Below, piece after piece: positions 1 through 6,430 of a stretch of 6,699 nucleotides of DNA. How positions within the stretch are numbered: position 1 is the first letter of the stretch; each line of letters begins with the position of its first letter. The notes beneath the pieces were generated by a model that ran no database searches, was not told the DNA's origin, and saw nothing but the letters and a program-made list of their open reading frames with translations. This stretch comes from CAYOBW01 sp964402115 (GTDB taxonomy: Bacteria > Verrucomicrobiota > Kiritimatiellia > UBA8416 > CAYOBW01). Position numbers and translations under genes: made by a program. Location: positions 1 through 6,699 of the forward strand of contig CAYOBW010000359.1 in the NCBI GenBank assembly GCA_964402115.1, written 5' to 3'.

Positions 1-1596
1 GCCTACACCTCGGGCCTGCTCTACGGCAACTTCGAGTGGATGGCGGGCTTCACGCTGATTCTGCTCTCGCTCTTCTTCGCCCCGCTTTACCTGCGCACCC
101 GTGTGGCGACGCTCCCGGACTACCTCGAGCGGCGCTACAACCGCAACTGCCGCGACATGCTCTCCTTCTTCTCCTTGGTGTCGGCGATCGTGATCCACAT
201 CGGCGTCGCGCTCTACACGGCTGCCGCGGTGCTGTGCTTCATTTTCGGCATTCCCGAGTCGCACCTGATCTGCGGCCTGCCGGCCCTGTGGTTCTTCATC
301 GTCGTCCTGGGCCTGCTCACCGGCGTGTACACCATGGCCGGGGGCCTGCTCGCCGTCGTCTGGACCGAGAGCCTGCAGACGATCCTGCTGCTCGGCGGTG
401 CCATCTGCATTACCGTCGTCGGCTACCACGCCGTGGGCGGCTGGTCCGTCCTCTCGAATCTGCTGGCGACGCAGCCCCACCCCCTGACGGGCACGGCGGA
501 GGGGGACAAGGCGCTGGCGGACGGCATCACGCTCTCCACGCGCACGTTCCTGAGCATGGGACATCAGGCCGGTGACACGTCCGTCATCGGCAACATCCCC
601 TGGTACTCGATTCTGCTCGGCTACCCGGTGATCGGCATCTGGTACTGGTGCTGCGACCAGACCATCGTGCAGCGCGTGCTGGCCGCCAAGGACGAGAAGC
701 ATGCCCGCCTCGGCCCCCTGTTCTGCGCCTTTATCAAGATCCTGCCCGTCTTCTTCTTCGTGTTGCCAGGCGTCATTTGCGTCGCCCTCGTGCAGAAGGG
801 GTTCTTCGGCGCCACGGGCGTCGGCGAGGCTGTCCGCAATCTGGGCCCGGCCGCGTCGCGCGACACCTACGCGTTCATGATCACGCACCTGCTGCCGGTG
901 GGCCTCAAGGGCCTGGTGACGGCGGCCATGCTCGCGGCCGCCATGCAGACGTGCTCGGCAGCCTTGAACTCGGCGGCCACGCTCTTCTCGTACGATATCT
1001 GGAAGCGCTGGCGGCCGGCGACGACCGACCACAGCCTCGTGAAGATCGGCCGCGTGACCACGGTGGTCGCCACGGTGCTGGCGATCGTCCTGTCGCCGAT
1101 CTTCGGGCACTACGACACGATCTTCCAGGGGCTCAACAAGCTCATCTGCTACATCTCGCCGCCCATCACGGCCGTCTTCCTCGTCGGCGTCTTCTGGCGC
1201 AAGGCCGGCGGGCGTTCGGCGTACATCACGATGGTGGCGGGAGCGGTGATGGGGGCGCTCGCCTTCTTTCTGGACTTCTTCAAGGCCTCGCTCGTGGGCG
1301 AGGGCGCGGCGGCCGTCGCCGCAGTCCAGGGCAGCGCGGCCTACGGGCTCATCTACAACGTGCTGCTCGCGGACTGGATGCTCACCTCGTTCGGCATGTT
1401 TGTCGTCTGCGTCCTGATCCAGGTCATTTCGCAGCTCGTGATCGGCGAACCGCTCAAGGCCGAGGCCAATGGCCTGTGCTGGGAGCACTGGACCGAACCG
1501 CTGCGCGTGAAGTGCGGGAAGGGGCTCTCCGACTACCGCGTCATGTCCGCTGTCGTGCTGGTCATCTTCCTTGTCCTCTACATGATCTTCTGGTGA
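1..1596 (+). CDS. Sodium:solute symporter (SSS/SLC5 family, vSGLT-like), 5'-truncated
   Basis: Inner-membrane secondary transporter that would use the sodium gradient to import a small solute; the substrate (sugar, carboxylate, amino acid or other) cannot be read from sequence. The frame is open from base 1, so the gene starts upstream of the window. The 531 visible residues align from about residue 80 of Vibrio SGLT to its end, so roughly 60-80 residues, including TM1, are missing. Family landmarks, numbered from base 1: TLPDYLERRYN (37-47, as in IPEFVEKRFN of vSGLT), GGLLAVVWTESLQT (114-127), WYWCCDQTIVQR (214-225), LPVGLKGLV before a long Ala-rich helix, LNSAATLF followed by YDIWKR (322 onwards), and a final hydrophobic helix ending VLYMIFW, as in vSGLT's VLYTLFW. 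About a dozen hydrophobic segments are present. At the Na2-site TM8 position vSGLT has Ser-Ser; here my alignment gives Gln316-Thr317. Family assignment is secure. Confidence 0.95.
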   Translation, partial: AYTSGLLYGNFEWMAGFTLILLSLFFAPLYLRTRVATLPDYLERRYNRNCRDMLSFFSLVSAIVIHIGVALYTAAAVLCFIFGIPESHLICGLPALWFFIVVLGLLTGVYTMAGGLLAVVWTESLQTILLLGGAICITVVGYHAVGGWSVLSNLLATQPHPLTGTAEGDKALADGITLSTRTFLSMGHQAGDTSVIGNIPWYSILLGYPVIGIWYWCCDQTIVQRVLAAKDEKHARLGPLFCAFIKILPVFFFVLPGVICVALVQKGFFGATGVGEAVRNLGPAASRDTYAFMITHLLPVGLKGLVTAAMLAAAMQTCSAALNSAATLFSYDIWKRWRPATTDHSLVKIGRVTTVVATVLAIVLSPIFGHYDTIFQGLNKLICYISPPITAVFLVGVFWRKAGGRSAYITMVAGAVMGALAFFLDFFKASLVGEGAAAVAAVQGSAAYGLIYNVLLADWMLTSFGMFVVCVLIQVISQLVIGEPLKAEANGLCWEHWTEPLRVKCGKGLSDYRVMSAVVLVIFLVLYMIFW

Positions 1597-1667
1597 GGAT
1601 GGCAGGACGCGCGCCGGCTTCCCCGCGCACTGTTTCCGACCGTGGGCTGTGGTATGCATGGCAGCCA
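1597..1667. other. Short intergenic gap, symporter to methyltransferase
   Basis: The gap between the symporter stop and the methyltransferase ribosome binding site is short and GC-rich. I see no hairpin followed by a T-run and no clear promoter, so read-through transcription of the two genes is possible but unproven. Confidence 0.4.
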
Positions 1668-1677
1668 AGGAAGGGAG
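1668..1677 (+). promoter_or_regulatory. Shine-Dalgarno region of the methyltransferase gene
   Basis: A purine-rich run (AGGAAGGGAG) lies 4 bases before the ATG at 1682 and 7 bases before a second ATG at 1685. It favours these two starts over the in-frame GTG at 1649 and ATG at 1658, both of which lie upstream of it. This site decides the start call. Confidence 0.65.
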
Positions 1678-1681
1678 AGAC

Positions 1682-3193
1682 ATGATGGACCGGACGCACC
1701 CCCTGAACGTGGCGGCCTTGCGGCGGCCCGAAGCGCTTGGCGCCGCCCTGCGCGCGGCGGGCTACACGCAGGCCGCCCTGTTGGAGACGATGCGCGCCCT
1801 GGGCTTCAGCCAGCGGCTGGATCTACCCGCCGTGGCTTGCCGCGTGTCGGGTTGCACTCCGTTCAACGTGCTCGCGCGGCTGTTCCTGCTCGGGCGGGCG
1901 GTTGACCCCGGCGAACTGGCGCTGGCGCTGCCCGCCGCCCTGCAGGCGGAACTGGCGGAGGCCGGGGTGCTGACCAGCGGCGCCAGCGGCGTGGCGGCGC
2001 GCGTGAAGCTGATGCCCCATGAGCAGCTCTATGTCATTGCCGACTTCGGCGCGGAAATCACCGGGGAGCATTGCCCCGCCGATCACGTGCTGGGTGTCGG
2101 CGCAGCCTCCATGACGCTGGCCGGCCTCACCGTGCGCCGTCCGTGCGCGCGGGCGCTGGATGTCGGGACCGGCGCCGGCATCCAGTGCCTGCTGGCGGCG
2201 GGCCACTGCCAAGAGGTCGTGGGCACGGATACGAACGCCCGGGCGCTCAACTACGCGGCGTTCAACGCGCGCCTGAACGGCTTTTCGCACATCACGCTGC
2301 GCCAGGGCAGTTTCTTCGAGCCGGTGGCCGACGAGACGTTCGACCTCGTGGTATCGAACCCGCCCTTCGTGATCTCCCCGGAGTCGCGCTACATCTTCCG
2401 CGACGGCGGGCTCGGCGGAGACGCGGTGTCGGAGGCGGTGGCACGCACGGCCGGCAGCCGGCTTACGGAAGGCGGCTACGGCGTGGTGCTCGTCAACTGG
2501 CACCACGCGTCCACCGACGACTGGGACGAGCGCCCGCGCGCGTGGGTGACCGGCAACGGCTGCGACTCCTGGTTGCTGTGTTTTGACGACGAGGATCCGG
2601 TCACTTACGCCGCGCGGTGGCTTGCGCCGCTGGCGGAAACGCCCGAGGGGCACGCGCGGGCCCTGCAGGAGTGGCTGGCGTACTACGAGGCGTCCGGTAT
2701 TCGCCGCATCTGTGCCGGGGCACTCGTGCTGCGGCGCGTGACCGGACGGGGCAACTTCTTCCGTGCCGACCGCATCGAGGGTGGAAAACACGTCGAGCAG
2801 TGCGGTGACCAGATCGCGAGGATCATGGAGGCGGAGGCCTTCCTGCGCACCCACCCCGCGGACGCGGACTGGCTCGACCAGACGCTGACGGCCTGCCCGG
2901 GGCTCTGGGTGGAGCACGGTCTGCAGCTCGCGGACGGGACCTGGAACCTGCAGGCGTCCCGCCTCAGGCAGACGCAGGGATTCGGTTTCTCCGGCCAGGC
3001 GGATGCTGTTGTGCTGATGCTGCTGGCACGCTGTACCGGCGCCTCACCGCTGCGCGCTGTCTTCGCGGGCCTGCGCGCTGAGATGGGCGCCGATGCGCCG
3101 GAAACGACCGAGTTCGCCAATCTGTCCCGACGCCTCGTGCGCGTCGGGCACCTCCTGCCCGCGGATGTGGTGGCGCCCGGTCGCGCTACTTGA
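1682..3193 (+). CDS. Class I SAM-dependent methyltransferase (DUF7059 N-domain + MTS-type catalytic domain)
   Basis: Predicted cytosolic methyltransferase of 503 residues; the methyl acceptor is unknown. The N-terminal ~130 residues (RLFLLGRAVDPGELALALP region, then MPHEQLYVIADFG) resemble the DUF7059 domain that precedes the catalytic domain in a family common in Actinobacteria and other GC-rich bacteria. The Rossmann core follows: DHVLGVGAASMTLAGLT, motif I DVGTGAG (160-166), acidic ribose-binding Asp in VVGTD (Asp183), and motif IV NPPF (226-229) within FDLVVSNPPF. NPPF/NPPY is typical of enzymes methylating amide or exocyclic nitrogens (HemK/PrmC, RsmC, N6-adenine types), so an RNA, DNA or protein-glutamine target is plausible; this is inference. 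RDGGLGGD and LVNWHH motifs follow, then a C-terminal region of about 180 residues of uncertain function. No target-recognition domain or restriction partner is nearby. The 3' end overlaps the convergent ydbL gene by 8 bp. Confidence 0.88.
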   Translation: MMDRTHPLNVAALRRPEALGAALRAAGYTQAALLETMRALGFSQRLDLPAVACRVSGCTPFNVLARLFLLGRAVDPGELALALPAALQAELAEAGVLTSGASGVAARVKLMPHEQLYVIADFGAEITGEHCPADHVLGVGAASMTLAGLTVRRPCARALDVGTGAGIQCLLAAGHCQEVVGTDTNARALNYAAFNARLNGFSHITLRQGSFFEPVADETFDLVVSNPPFVISPESRYIFRDGGLGGDAVSEAVARTAGSRLTEGGYGVVLVNWHHASTDDWDERPRAWVTGNGCDSWLLCFDDEDPVTYAARWLAPLAETPEGHARALQEWLAYYEASGIRRICAGALVLRRVTGRGNFFRADRIEGGKHVEQCGDQIARIMEAEAFLRTHPADADWLDQTLTACPGLWVEHGLQLADGTWNLQASRLRQTQGFGFSGQADAVVLMLLARCTGASPLRAVFAGLRAEMGADAPETTEFANLSRRLVRVGHLLPADVVAPGRAT

Positions 3194-3593
3194 GCATCTC
3201 GGATTTCTTGCGCCAGGCGCCGTCCTTGCCCTTGAAGTACTCGTCGGGTCCGGCCATGGTGAACGTGCGGATGGCGTTCTGCCGGGCGACGTCCTGGGCG
3301 GTCGTGTTCTCCTGGCGCGCGAGCAGGGCATAGAGCTGCTGCCGGTCCTGGTTCTCCGCGTCGACAAGCGTCTTGACGGCGGCTTCGCCCGCCGCGGCCG
3401 GGGTCAGGGCCTCCAGATAGCCGCCGGTCGTTTCGCCCACCTTCGCGGCGGTCTTGAGCTTCAGAATGGCTGCGTGCCGCTCCTTGAAGCGGGCCTTGAG
3501 CTCATCCTGCGTGGGTTCGGCACTGGCGGGCGCGCAAGTCGCAAACGCGACGCAAACCGCGGCAAGCGCCAGGCAGAGATGTGTGCGTATCAT
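3186..3593 (-). CDS. ydbL: YdbL family (DUF1318) periplasmic protein
   Basis: Small exported protein of 135 residues. In E. coli YdbL works with YdbH and YnbE in lipid transport between the membranes, reportedly by controlling YnbE multimerisation. The N-terminus is a classical signal peptide (MIRTHL, a hydrophobic core, then APASA), with likely cleavage after Ala25 before EPTQ. Cys20 lies inside the signal peptide but is preceded by Thr, so it is not a good lipobox. The mature part matches E. coli YdbL at several places: KVGETTGGYLEAL (VGETFYGYLVAL in E. coli), LVDAENQDRQQLYALLARQ (LVAEINAERKASYQQLAKQ), a TAQDVA segment, and the end DEYFKGKDGAWRKK (GEYVQGINGKWVRK). It is the last gene of the operon, 11 bp after ynbE. 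A strong Shine-Dalgarno AAGGAGG sits 6 bases before the ATG and overlaps the ynbE stop codon, suggesting coupled translation. Confidence 0.93.
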   Translation of the reverse strand: MIRTHLCLALAAVCVAFATCAPASAEPTQDELKARFKERHAAILKLKTAAKVGETTGGYLEALTPAAAGEAAVKTLVDAENQDRQQLYALLARQENTTAQDVARQNAIRTFTMAGPDEYFKGKDGAWRKKSEMLK

Positions 3594-3599
3594 GGTCGT

Positions 3600-3606
3600 C
3601 CTCCTT
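3600..3606 (-). promoter_or_regulatory. Shine-Dalgarno of ydbL, overlapping the ynbE stop
   Basis: On the minus strand TAAGGAGG spans the ynbE stop codon (TAA) and a consensus AAGGAGG 6 bases ahead of the ydbL ATG. Ribosomes ending on ynbE would terminate on the ydbL binding site, a typical arrangement for translational coupling. It is the strongest ribosome binding site in the window. Confidence 0.85.
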
Positions 3607-3811
3607 ATCGCCCGCCGGGGGTGGACACGTGGGCCACCTGCTTCGTACGGGGTTCTTCGTAGTCGAAGACCTGCTGCAACTGCTCCTGGATGCGGATGTT
3701 CACGTCCACCGTGGCGTAGATGGGCGGAAGTTCATGCTTCACCTTGACTGTGGCGCACCCTCCCAGCGTCGCGGCCAGGATGGGCAAGATCAGCCAAACA
3801 GCTTGTTTCAT
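3605..3811 (-). CDS. ynbE: YnbE-like outer-membrane lipoprotein
   Basis: Lipoprotein precursor of 68 residues, the partner of YdbH. In E. coli YnbE sits in the outer membrane and contacts the C-terminus of YdbH, completing a periplasm-spanning lipid conduit. The start is the ATG of MKQAVWLILPILAAT rather than an upstream in-frame ATG at 3844, because it is preceded by GAGAGG at a 9-base spacing and gives a normal lipoprotein signal. The lipobox is LGGC with acylated Cys19, leaving a mature peptide of about 50 residues. The mature sequence (ATVKVKHELPPIYATVDVNIRIQEQLQQVFDYEE) has the short proline-containing strand followed by an alternating VDVNIRIQEQL stretch seen in YnbE proteins. It lies 63 bp after ydbH and 11 bp before ydbL. 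Identity rests on lipobox, size, the VDVNIRIQE core and the operon position. Confidence 0.88.
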   Translation of the reverse strand: MKQAVWLILPILAATLGGCATVKVKHELPPIYATVDVNIRIQEQLQQVFDYEEPRTKQVAHVSTPGGR

Positions 3812-3874
3812 GGTCGTGTTCCTCTCGACATATGCTGCCGTCACTTCATTCGACGCGCGCCGCCCCGCCGATAT

Positions 3875-6010
3875 TCAGAAGAAGTTGTCAATGGCGCGCT
3901 GCACGGCCTGCGCATCCGCGGGTGGCGTCCGGCTCGCCGCGGGCGTGGTCACCGCGTCGACCTGCCGTTGCAGGTTGTCGTGCAAGCGCGCTTTGACCTG
4001 TTGCGTGCGCAGTATGAGCACGTTGAGCAGCGTGTCAAGCCCGCGGATGTTGAAGGTCAGCCCGCCGAAGGTCAGCGGCTGGTTGTCACGCGGGCCGCGA
4101 CCGCGGGTCTTGACGCAGGTAAGGAGCTTGCCGGTTTCGGGCTTGAACTCGATCGAGAGGTCGTCGAAGGCAAAGTCGCGAAAGGCCCGCGTGATGCGTT
4201 CGGACAGCTGCTGGTCGGCAGCGAGCGCGAGGCGGCCGGCCGCGGTCTTGACCCCGATCAGCGTGGCGGTATCGCTGGGATCGGGTATTTGGAACCAGCC
4301 GCCGCCGGGGTCCGCGGCGAGCTGGCCGGAGCCGAACACGAGCGCGGGAGAGGGTGCGCGGGAGATGGCGAGCGCGAGGGTCCCGGAAAGCTTGCCGGCC
4401 CCGCTGGCCCGGCCGGCCGCGACAAGGGCGAGAACCTGCCCCAAGTCCACGTGTTCGACGTCGAGCCGCACGTCGATGGTCGGACGCGCGGCGGAGAGGA
4501 GGACGTCGCGCGCGACCAGCCGGCCTCCGCCCCAGTCGAAGGCCAGGCTGTGGACCTCGACCGAGCGGTCAAGTCGGACGTGGAACAGGAGTTCGCCACG
4601 CGTTAGCAGCAGCGTGCCCACGCGCAATTCGCCGATGGTCAGACGCTGCTCGCCCGGCGTGTAGCCGGCTGCGCCGGAACGCAGGGCGAGGGGGCCGTTG
4701 AGCCCTGTGACCGTGAAGTCCCAGGTCTTGCTGGCAAGTCCCACGTCACGGAATTCGGCGTCCAGCGAGAAGGCAGGCGCGTCGTCGGTGAGGTCCACGC
4801 GGCCCCGCAGGAGCGCCGGGCGCCCGGAGATGCGCAGGTCGCGCAGCAGGGTGCAGCGCCGCGACAACTCGGCGGGATCCGCAAGGCCGCGGCCGGAGGT
4901 GCTGAGGTTGTCGATGACGACCGCGCCGCCAGGCAGCCGCGCCCCCCGCGCGTGGAGGCGCAAGCCTTCCGCCAGGTCTACGTCGACGGCGAAGCGGGTG
5001 ATGGAGTTACTTGGCGTGATCGCGACGGTGACGCGCGGGATGCCGGTGAGCGCGCGTGCGCCCGTTGTCACCGACAGGTTGGAGACACTGGCCGAGATGT
5101 CACTGACCAGGGGGCTGGCCAGCGGTCCCGCGGCGCGCAGGGTCACGCCATCCCAGGCGAGTGCGAGCGGCTCCGGTCGCGCGGGTGCGGTGGCCGTGAA
5201 GCCTCCGCCGCTCAGCGACAGGTCGGCCGAGAACCGCTCGGCGGCGATGTCAGCGGCGCCGGCGAGCGTCCCCCGGCCGGTCGCGCTGAAGTCCGGCTGC
5301 CCAAGGGCGCGGGCCACGAGCGGGGACCAGCGGGCCAGGTCGAGGGCCGGGACCTGCACCCGCGCGCGCAGACAGCCGTCGAGGGCGTAATTCCGCCCCT
5401 CCGCCGTGAGCCGGGTTCCGTTGAGCGTGGCATCGAGGCTGAAGTCGGGCCACGCCTGGCCGCGGTTCTCGACGCTGGCCTCCGTGACGGTGAGCGGGCC
5501 GAGGTCCGGCAGGACGGCCAATCCGTCGCGCAGGGTGAGGCATGTGAAAGGCCAGCGCGCTGGCGTGCCGCCCTCGTCGCGGTGCCGCAGCAGCGCCGGT
5601 GGCCACTTCTCGCGCGGCAGCAGGCGCAGTGTGAGGCCATCGAGGGCGATCGTTTCGACGCGCCCCGCCAGCAGCGAAGGTCCTGTGTAACGGACTGTGG
5701 CGGAGCGCAGGCGGAGCCGCCAGTCATCCTCCGTGCGGAACTGCTCGAACTCGACCGCGTTCGGTCCGAGTCGGACCACGCGCACCGAGGGCTGCCGGAA
5801 CCCGAGCCCGGCGACGCGCGCAGCGATCAGGGACTCCAGTGCGCGCGGCAGCAGGAACCAGCCGACGAGAGCCAGTGAGAGCGCCAGCCCGAAGAACGTG
5901 GTCCAAGCGCGCGCGCGGCCGCGTGGCTGCTCGCAGGAAACTGCCGTTGTGCGTTTGCCGCGGAACATCTGCCGGATTGAAGCCGAGCCCGGCCCAATGT
6001 GCAAGGACAT
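3875..6010 (-). CDS. ydbH: YdbH-like AsmA-type intermembrane lipid transport protein
   Basis: Predicted inner-membrane-anchored protein of 711 residues that spans the periplasm as a hydrophobic beta-groove and, with YnbE, carries phospholipid between membranes; the role is transferred from E. coli YdbH (AsmA-like superfamily, with TamB and YhdP). An Arg-rich cytoplasmic tail is followed by one membrane segment at about residues 37-58 (TFFGLALSLALVGWFLLP). The rest is long, beta-strand-rich and repetitive, with alternating short strands such as VSNLSVTTGARAL. The conserved C-terminal part (about 644-667) reads QPLTFGGLTFNIRGLDTLLN, then a helical Gln/Ala-rich tail ending AIDNFF. E. coli YdbH is longer (about 880 residues). 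The start is uncertain: ATG at 6010 has a weak AGGG about 5 bases upstream, whereas ATG at 5968 (697 aa) would give a shorter tail before the membrane segment but lacks a clear ribosome binding site. First gene of the operon; a repeat element lies directly upstream. Confidence 0.87.
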   Translation of the reverse strand: MSLHIGPGSASIRQMFRGKRTTAVSCEQPRGRARAWTTFFGLALSLALVGWFLLPRALESLIAARVAGLGFRQPSVRVVRLGPNAVEFEQFRTEDDWRLRLRSATVRYTGPSLLAGRVETIALDGLTLRLLPREKWPPALLRHRDEGGTPARWPFTCLTLRDGLAVLPDLGPLTVTEASVENRGQAWPDFSLDATLNGTRLTAEGRNYALDGCLRARVQVPALDLARWSPLVARALGQPDFSATGRGTLAGAADIAAERFSADLSLSGGGFTATAPARPEPLALAWDGVTLRAAGPLASPLVSDISASVSNLSVTTGARALTGIPRVTVAITPSNSITRFAVDVDLAEGLRLHARGARLPGGAVVIDNLSTSGRGLADPAELSRRCTLLRDLRISGRPALLRGRVDLTDDAPAFSLDAEFRDVGLASKTWDFTVTGLNGPLALRSGAAGYTPGEQRLTIGELRVGTLLLTRGELLFHVRLDRSVEVHSLAFDWGGGRLVARDVLLSAARPTIDVRLDVEHVDLGQVLALVAAGRASGAGKLSGTLALAISRAPSPALVFGSGQLAADPGGGWFQIPDPSDTATLIGVKTAAGRLALAADQQLSERITRAFRDFAFDDLSIEFKPETGKLLTCVKTRGRGPRDNQPLTFGGLTFNIRGLDTLLNVLILRTQQVKARLHDNLQRQVDAVTTPAASRTPPADAQAVQRAIDNFF

Positions 6011-6059
6011 ACATGCCCTGTGTTCGGCGGAGCCGATTGCGACGGAGGCGGCAAGGGTG

Positions 6060-6194
6060 GAGGGAGAAGAGATCTCCTCGGGGTCGGGGTCGGAATCGGT
6101 ATCGGGGTCGCAATCCCCTTGCCCATGGCGTGTGGCGGCCAGGTCGGTAAAGAACGATACCGATTCCGATACCGACGCCGACGCCGAGGGAGAA
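6060..6194. repeat. Inverted TCGGNN hexanucleotide arrays flanked by a 9-bp direct repeat
   Basis: Bases 6078-6107 are five consecutive TCGGNN units (NN = GG, GG, AA, TA, GG). Bases 6158-6187 carry five such units on the opposite strand (NN = CG, CG, TA, AA, TA). The arms share a 14-base exact word (CGGAATCGGTATCG on one strand) and could fold into a long imperfect hairpin around a spacer of about 50 bp. The 9-base word GAGGGAGAA occurs in direct orientation at 6060-6068 and 6186-6194, roughly bounding the structure and resembling a target duplication, although the right copy overlaps the arm. Because the unit is two codons long, every frame through it stays open and yields spurious dipeptide-repeat peptides. 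It lies about 50-185 bp upstream of the ydbH start. Confidence 0.75.
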
Positions 6195-6333
6195 TGAAGC
6201 GGCAGAAATGGGGCGGGAATACGCGGACACGGTATGACAGACGGGGTTCGCCAAACGAGATGAACGAGCGCTGGAAGGGACCACGAGAAGAGACATAGGA
6301 ATCAGCGTGGTGCACTACCTCGCGCCCGCGACA

Positions 6334-6345
6334 CTTACTCGTAAG
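6334..6345. repeat. Small palindrome CTTACTCGTAAG
   Basis: A perfect 5-bp inverted repeat (CTTAC/GTAAG) with a 2-base centre. The word GCTTAAC begins at its right edge (6345-6351) and recurs at 6372-6378. It could be an operator-like site or part of a degenerate repeat; no function is assigned. Confidence 0.35.
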
Positions 6346-6380
6346 CTTAACCGCCACCCTTACGCGGATACGCTTAACGC

Positions 6381-6397
6381 GGGCCTCTCCGAGGCCC
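6381..6397. other. Strong GC hairpin, possible terminator
   Basis: GGGCCTC and GAGGCCC form a perfect 7-bp stem around a TCC loop. It lacks a following T-run on either strand, so it is not a canonical intrinsic terminator. It could end transcription less efficiently, protect an RNA end, or be a repeat remnant. Confidence 0.35.
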
Positions 6398-6430
6398 AGC
6401 GCCGATGGCACACAACGCGTGCTGCACGCA

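Noticed and set aside
1649..1681. Upstream GTG (1649) or ATG (1658) as the methyltransferase start
   Set aside because: The purine-rich ribosome binding site lies downstream of both and is well placed for the ATGs at 1682/1685.
648..1685. 345-codon plus-strand frame overlapping the symporter
   Set aside because: Shifted frame of the transporter; the product is Arg/His-rich and lacks the hydrophobic pattern, while the main frame matches vSGLT throughout.
1823..2917. 364-codon open frame on the minus strand inside the methyltransferase gene
   Set aside because: It is antisense to a gene with clear catalytic motifs, its translation is Arg/His/Gly-rich low-complexity sequence without family features, and GC-rich coding DNA commonly leaves antisense frames open.
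3519..3593. YdbL as a lipoprotein via Cys20
   Set aside because: The residue before the Cys is Thr, not Gly/Ala/Ser, and a good signal peptidase I site (ASA) follows, so a soluble periplasmic product is more likely.
3581..4664. Two long overlapping plus-strand frames opposite ynbE and the ydbH 3' end
   Set aside because: Both are antisense shadows with Arg/Ser/Gly-rich composition and no recognisable domain; the minus-strand genes are supported by family matches.
6077..6188. Possible CRISPR array
   Set aside because: The repeat unit is only 6 bases, has no spacers and switches orientation; there are no cas genes in the window.
5724..6411. Minus-strand frames of about 190 codons crossing the hexanucleotide repeat and the ydbH start
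   Set aside because: They stay open only because the repeat period is two codons, giving GVGVGIGIG or RYRYR stretches, and then run out of frame into ydbH. I considered them as a frameshifted ydbH extension but saw no similarity to support it.
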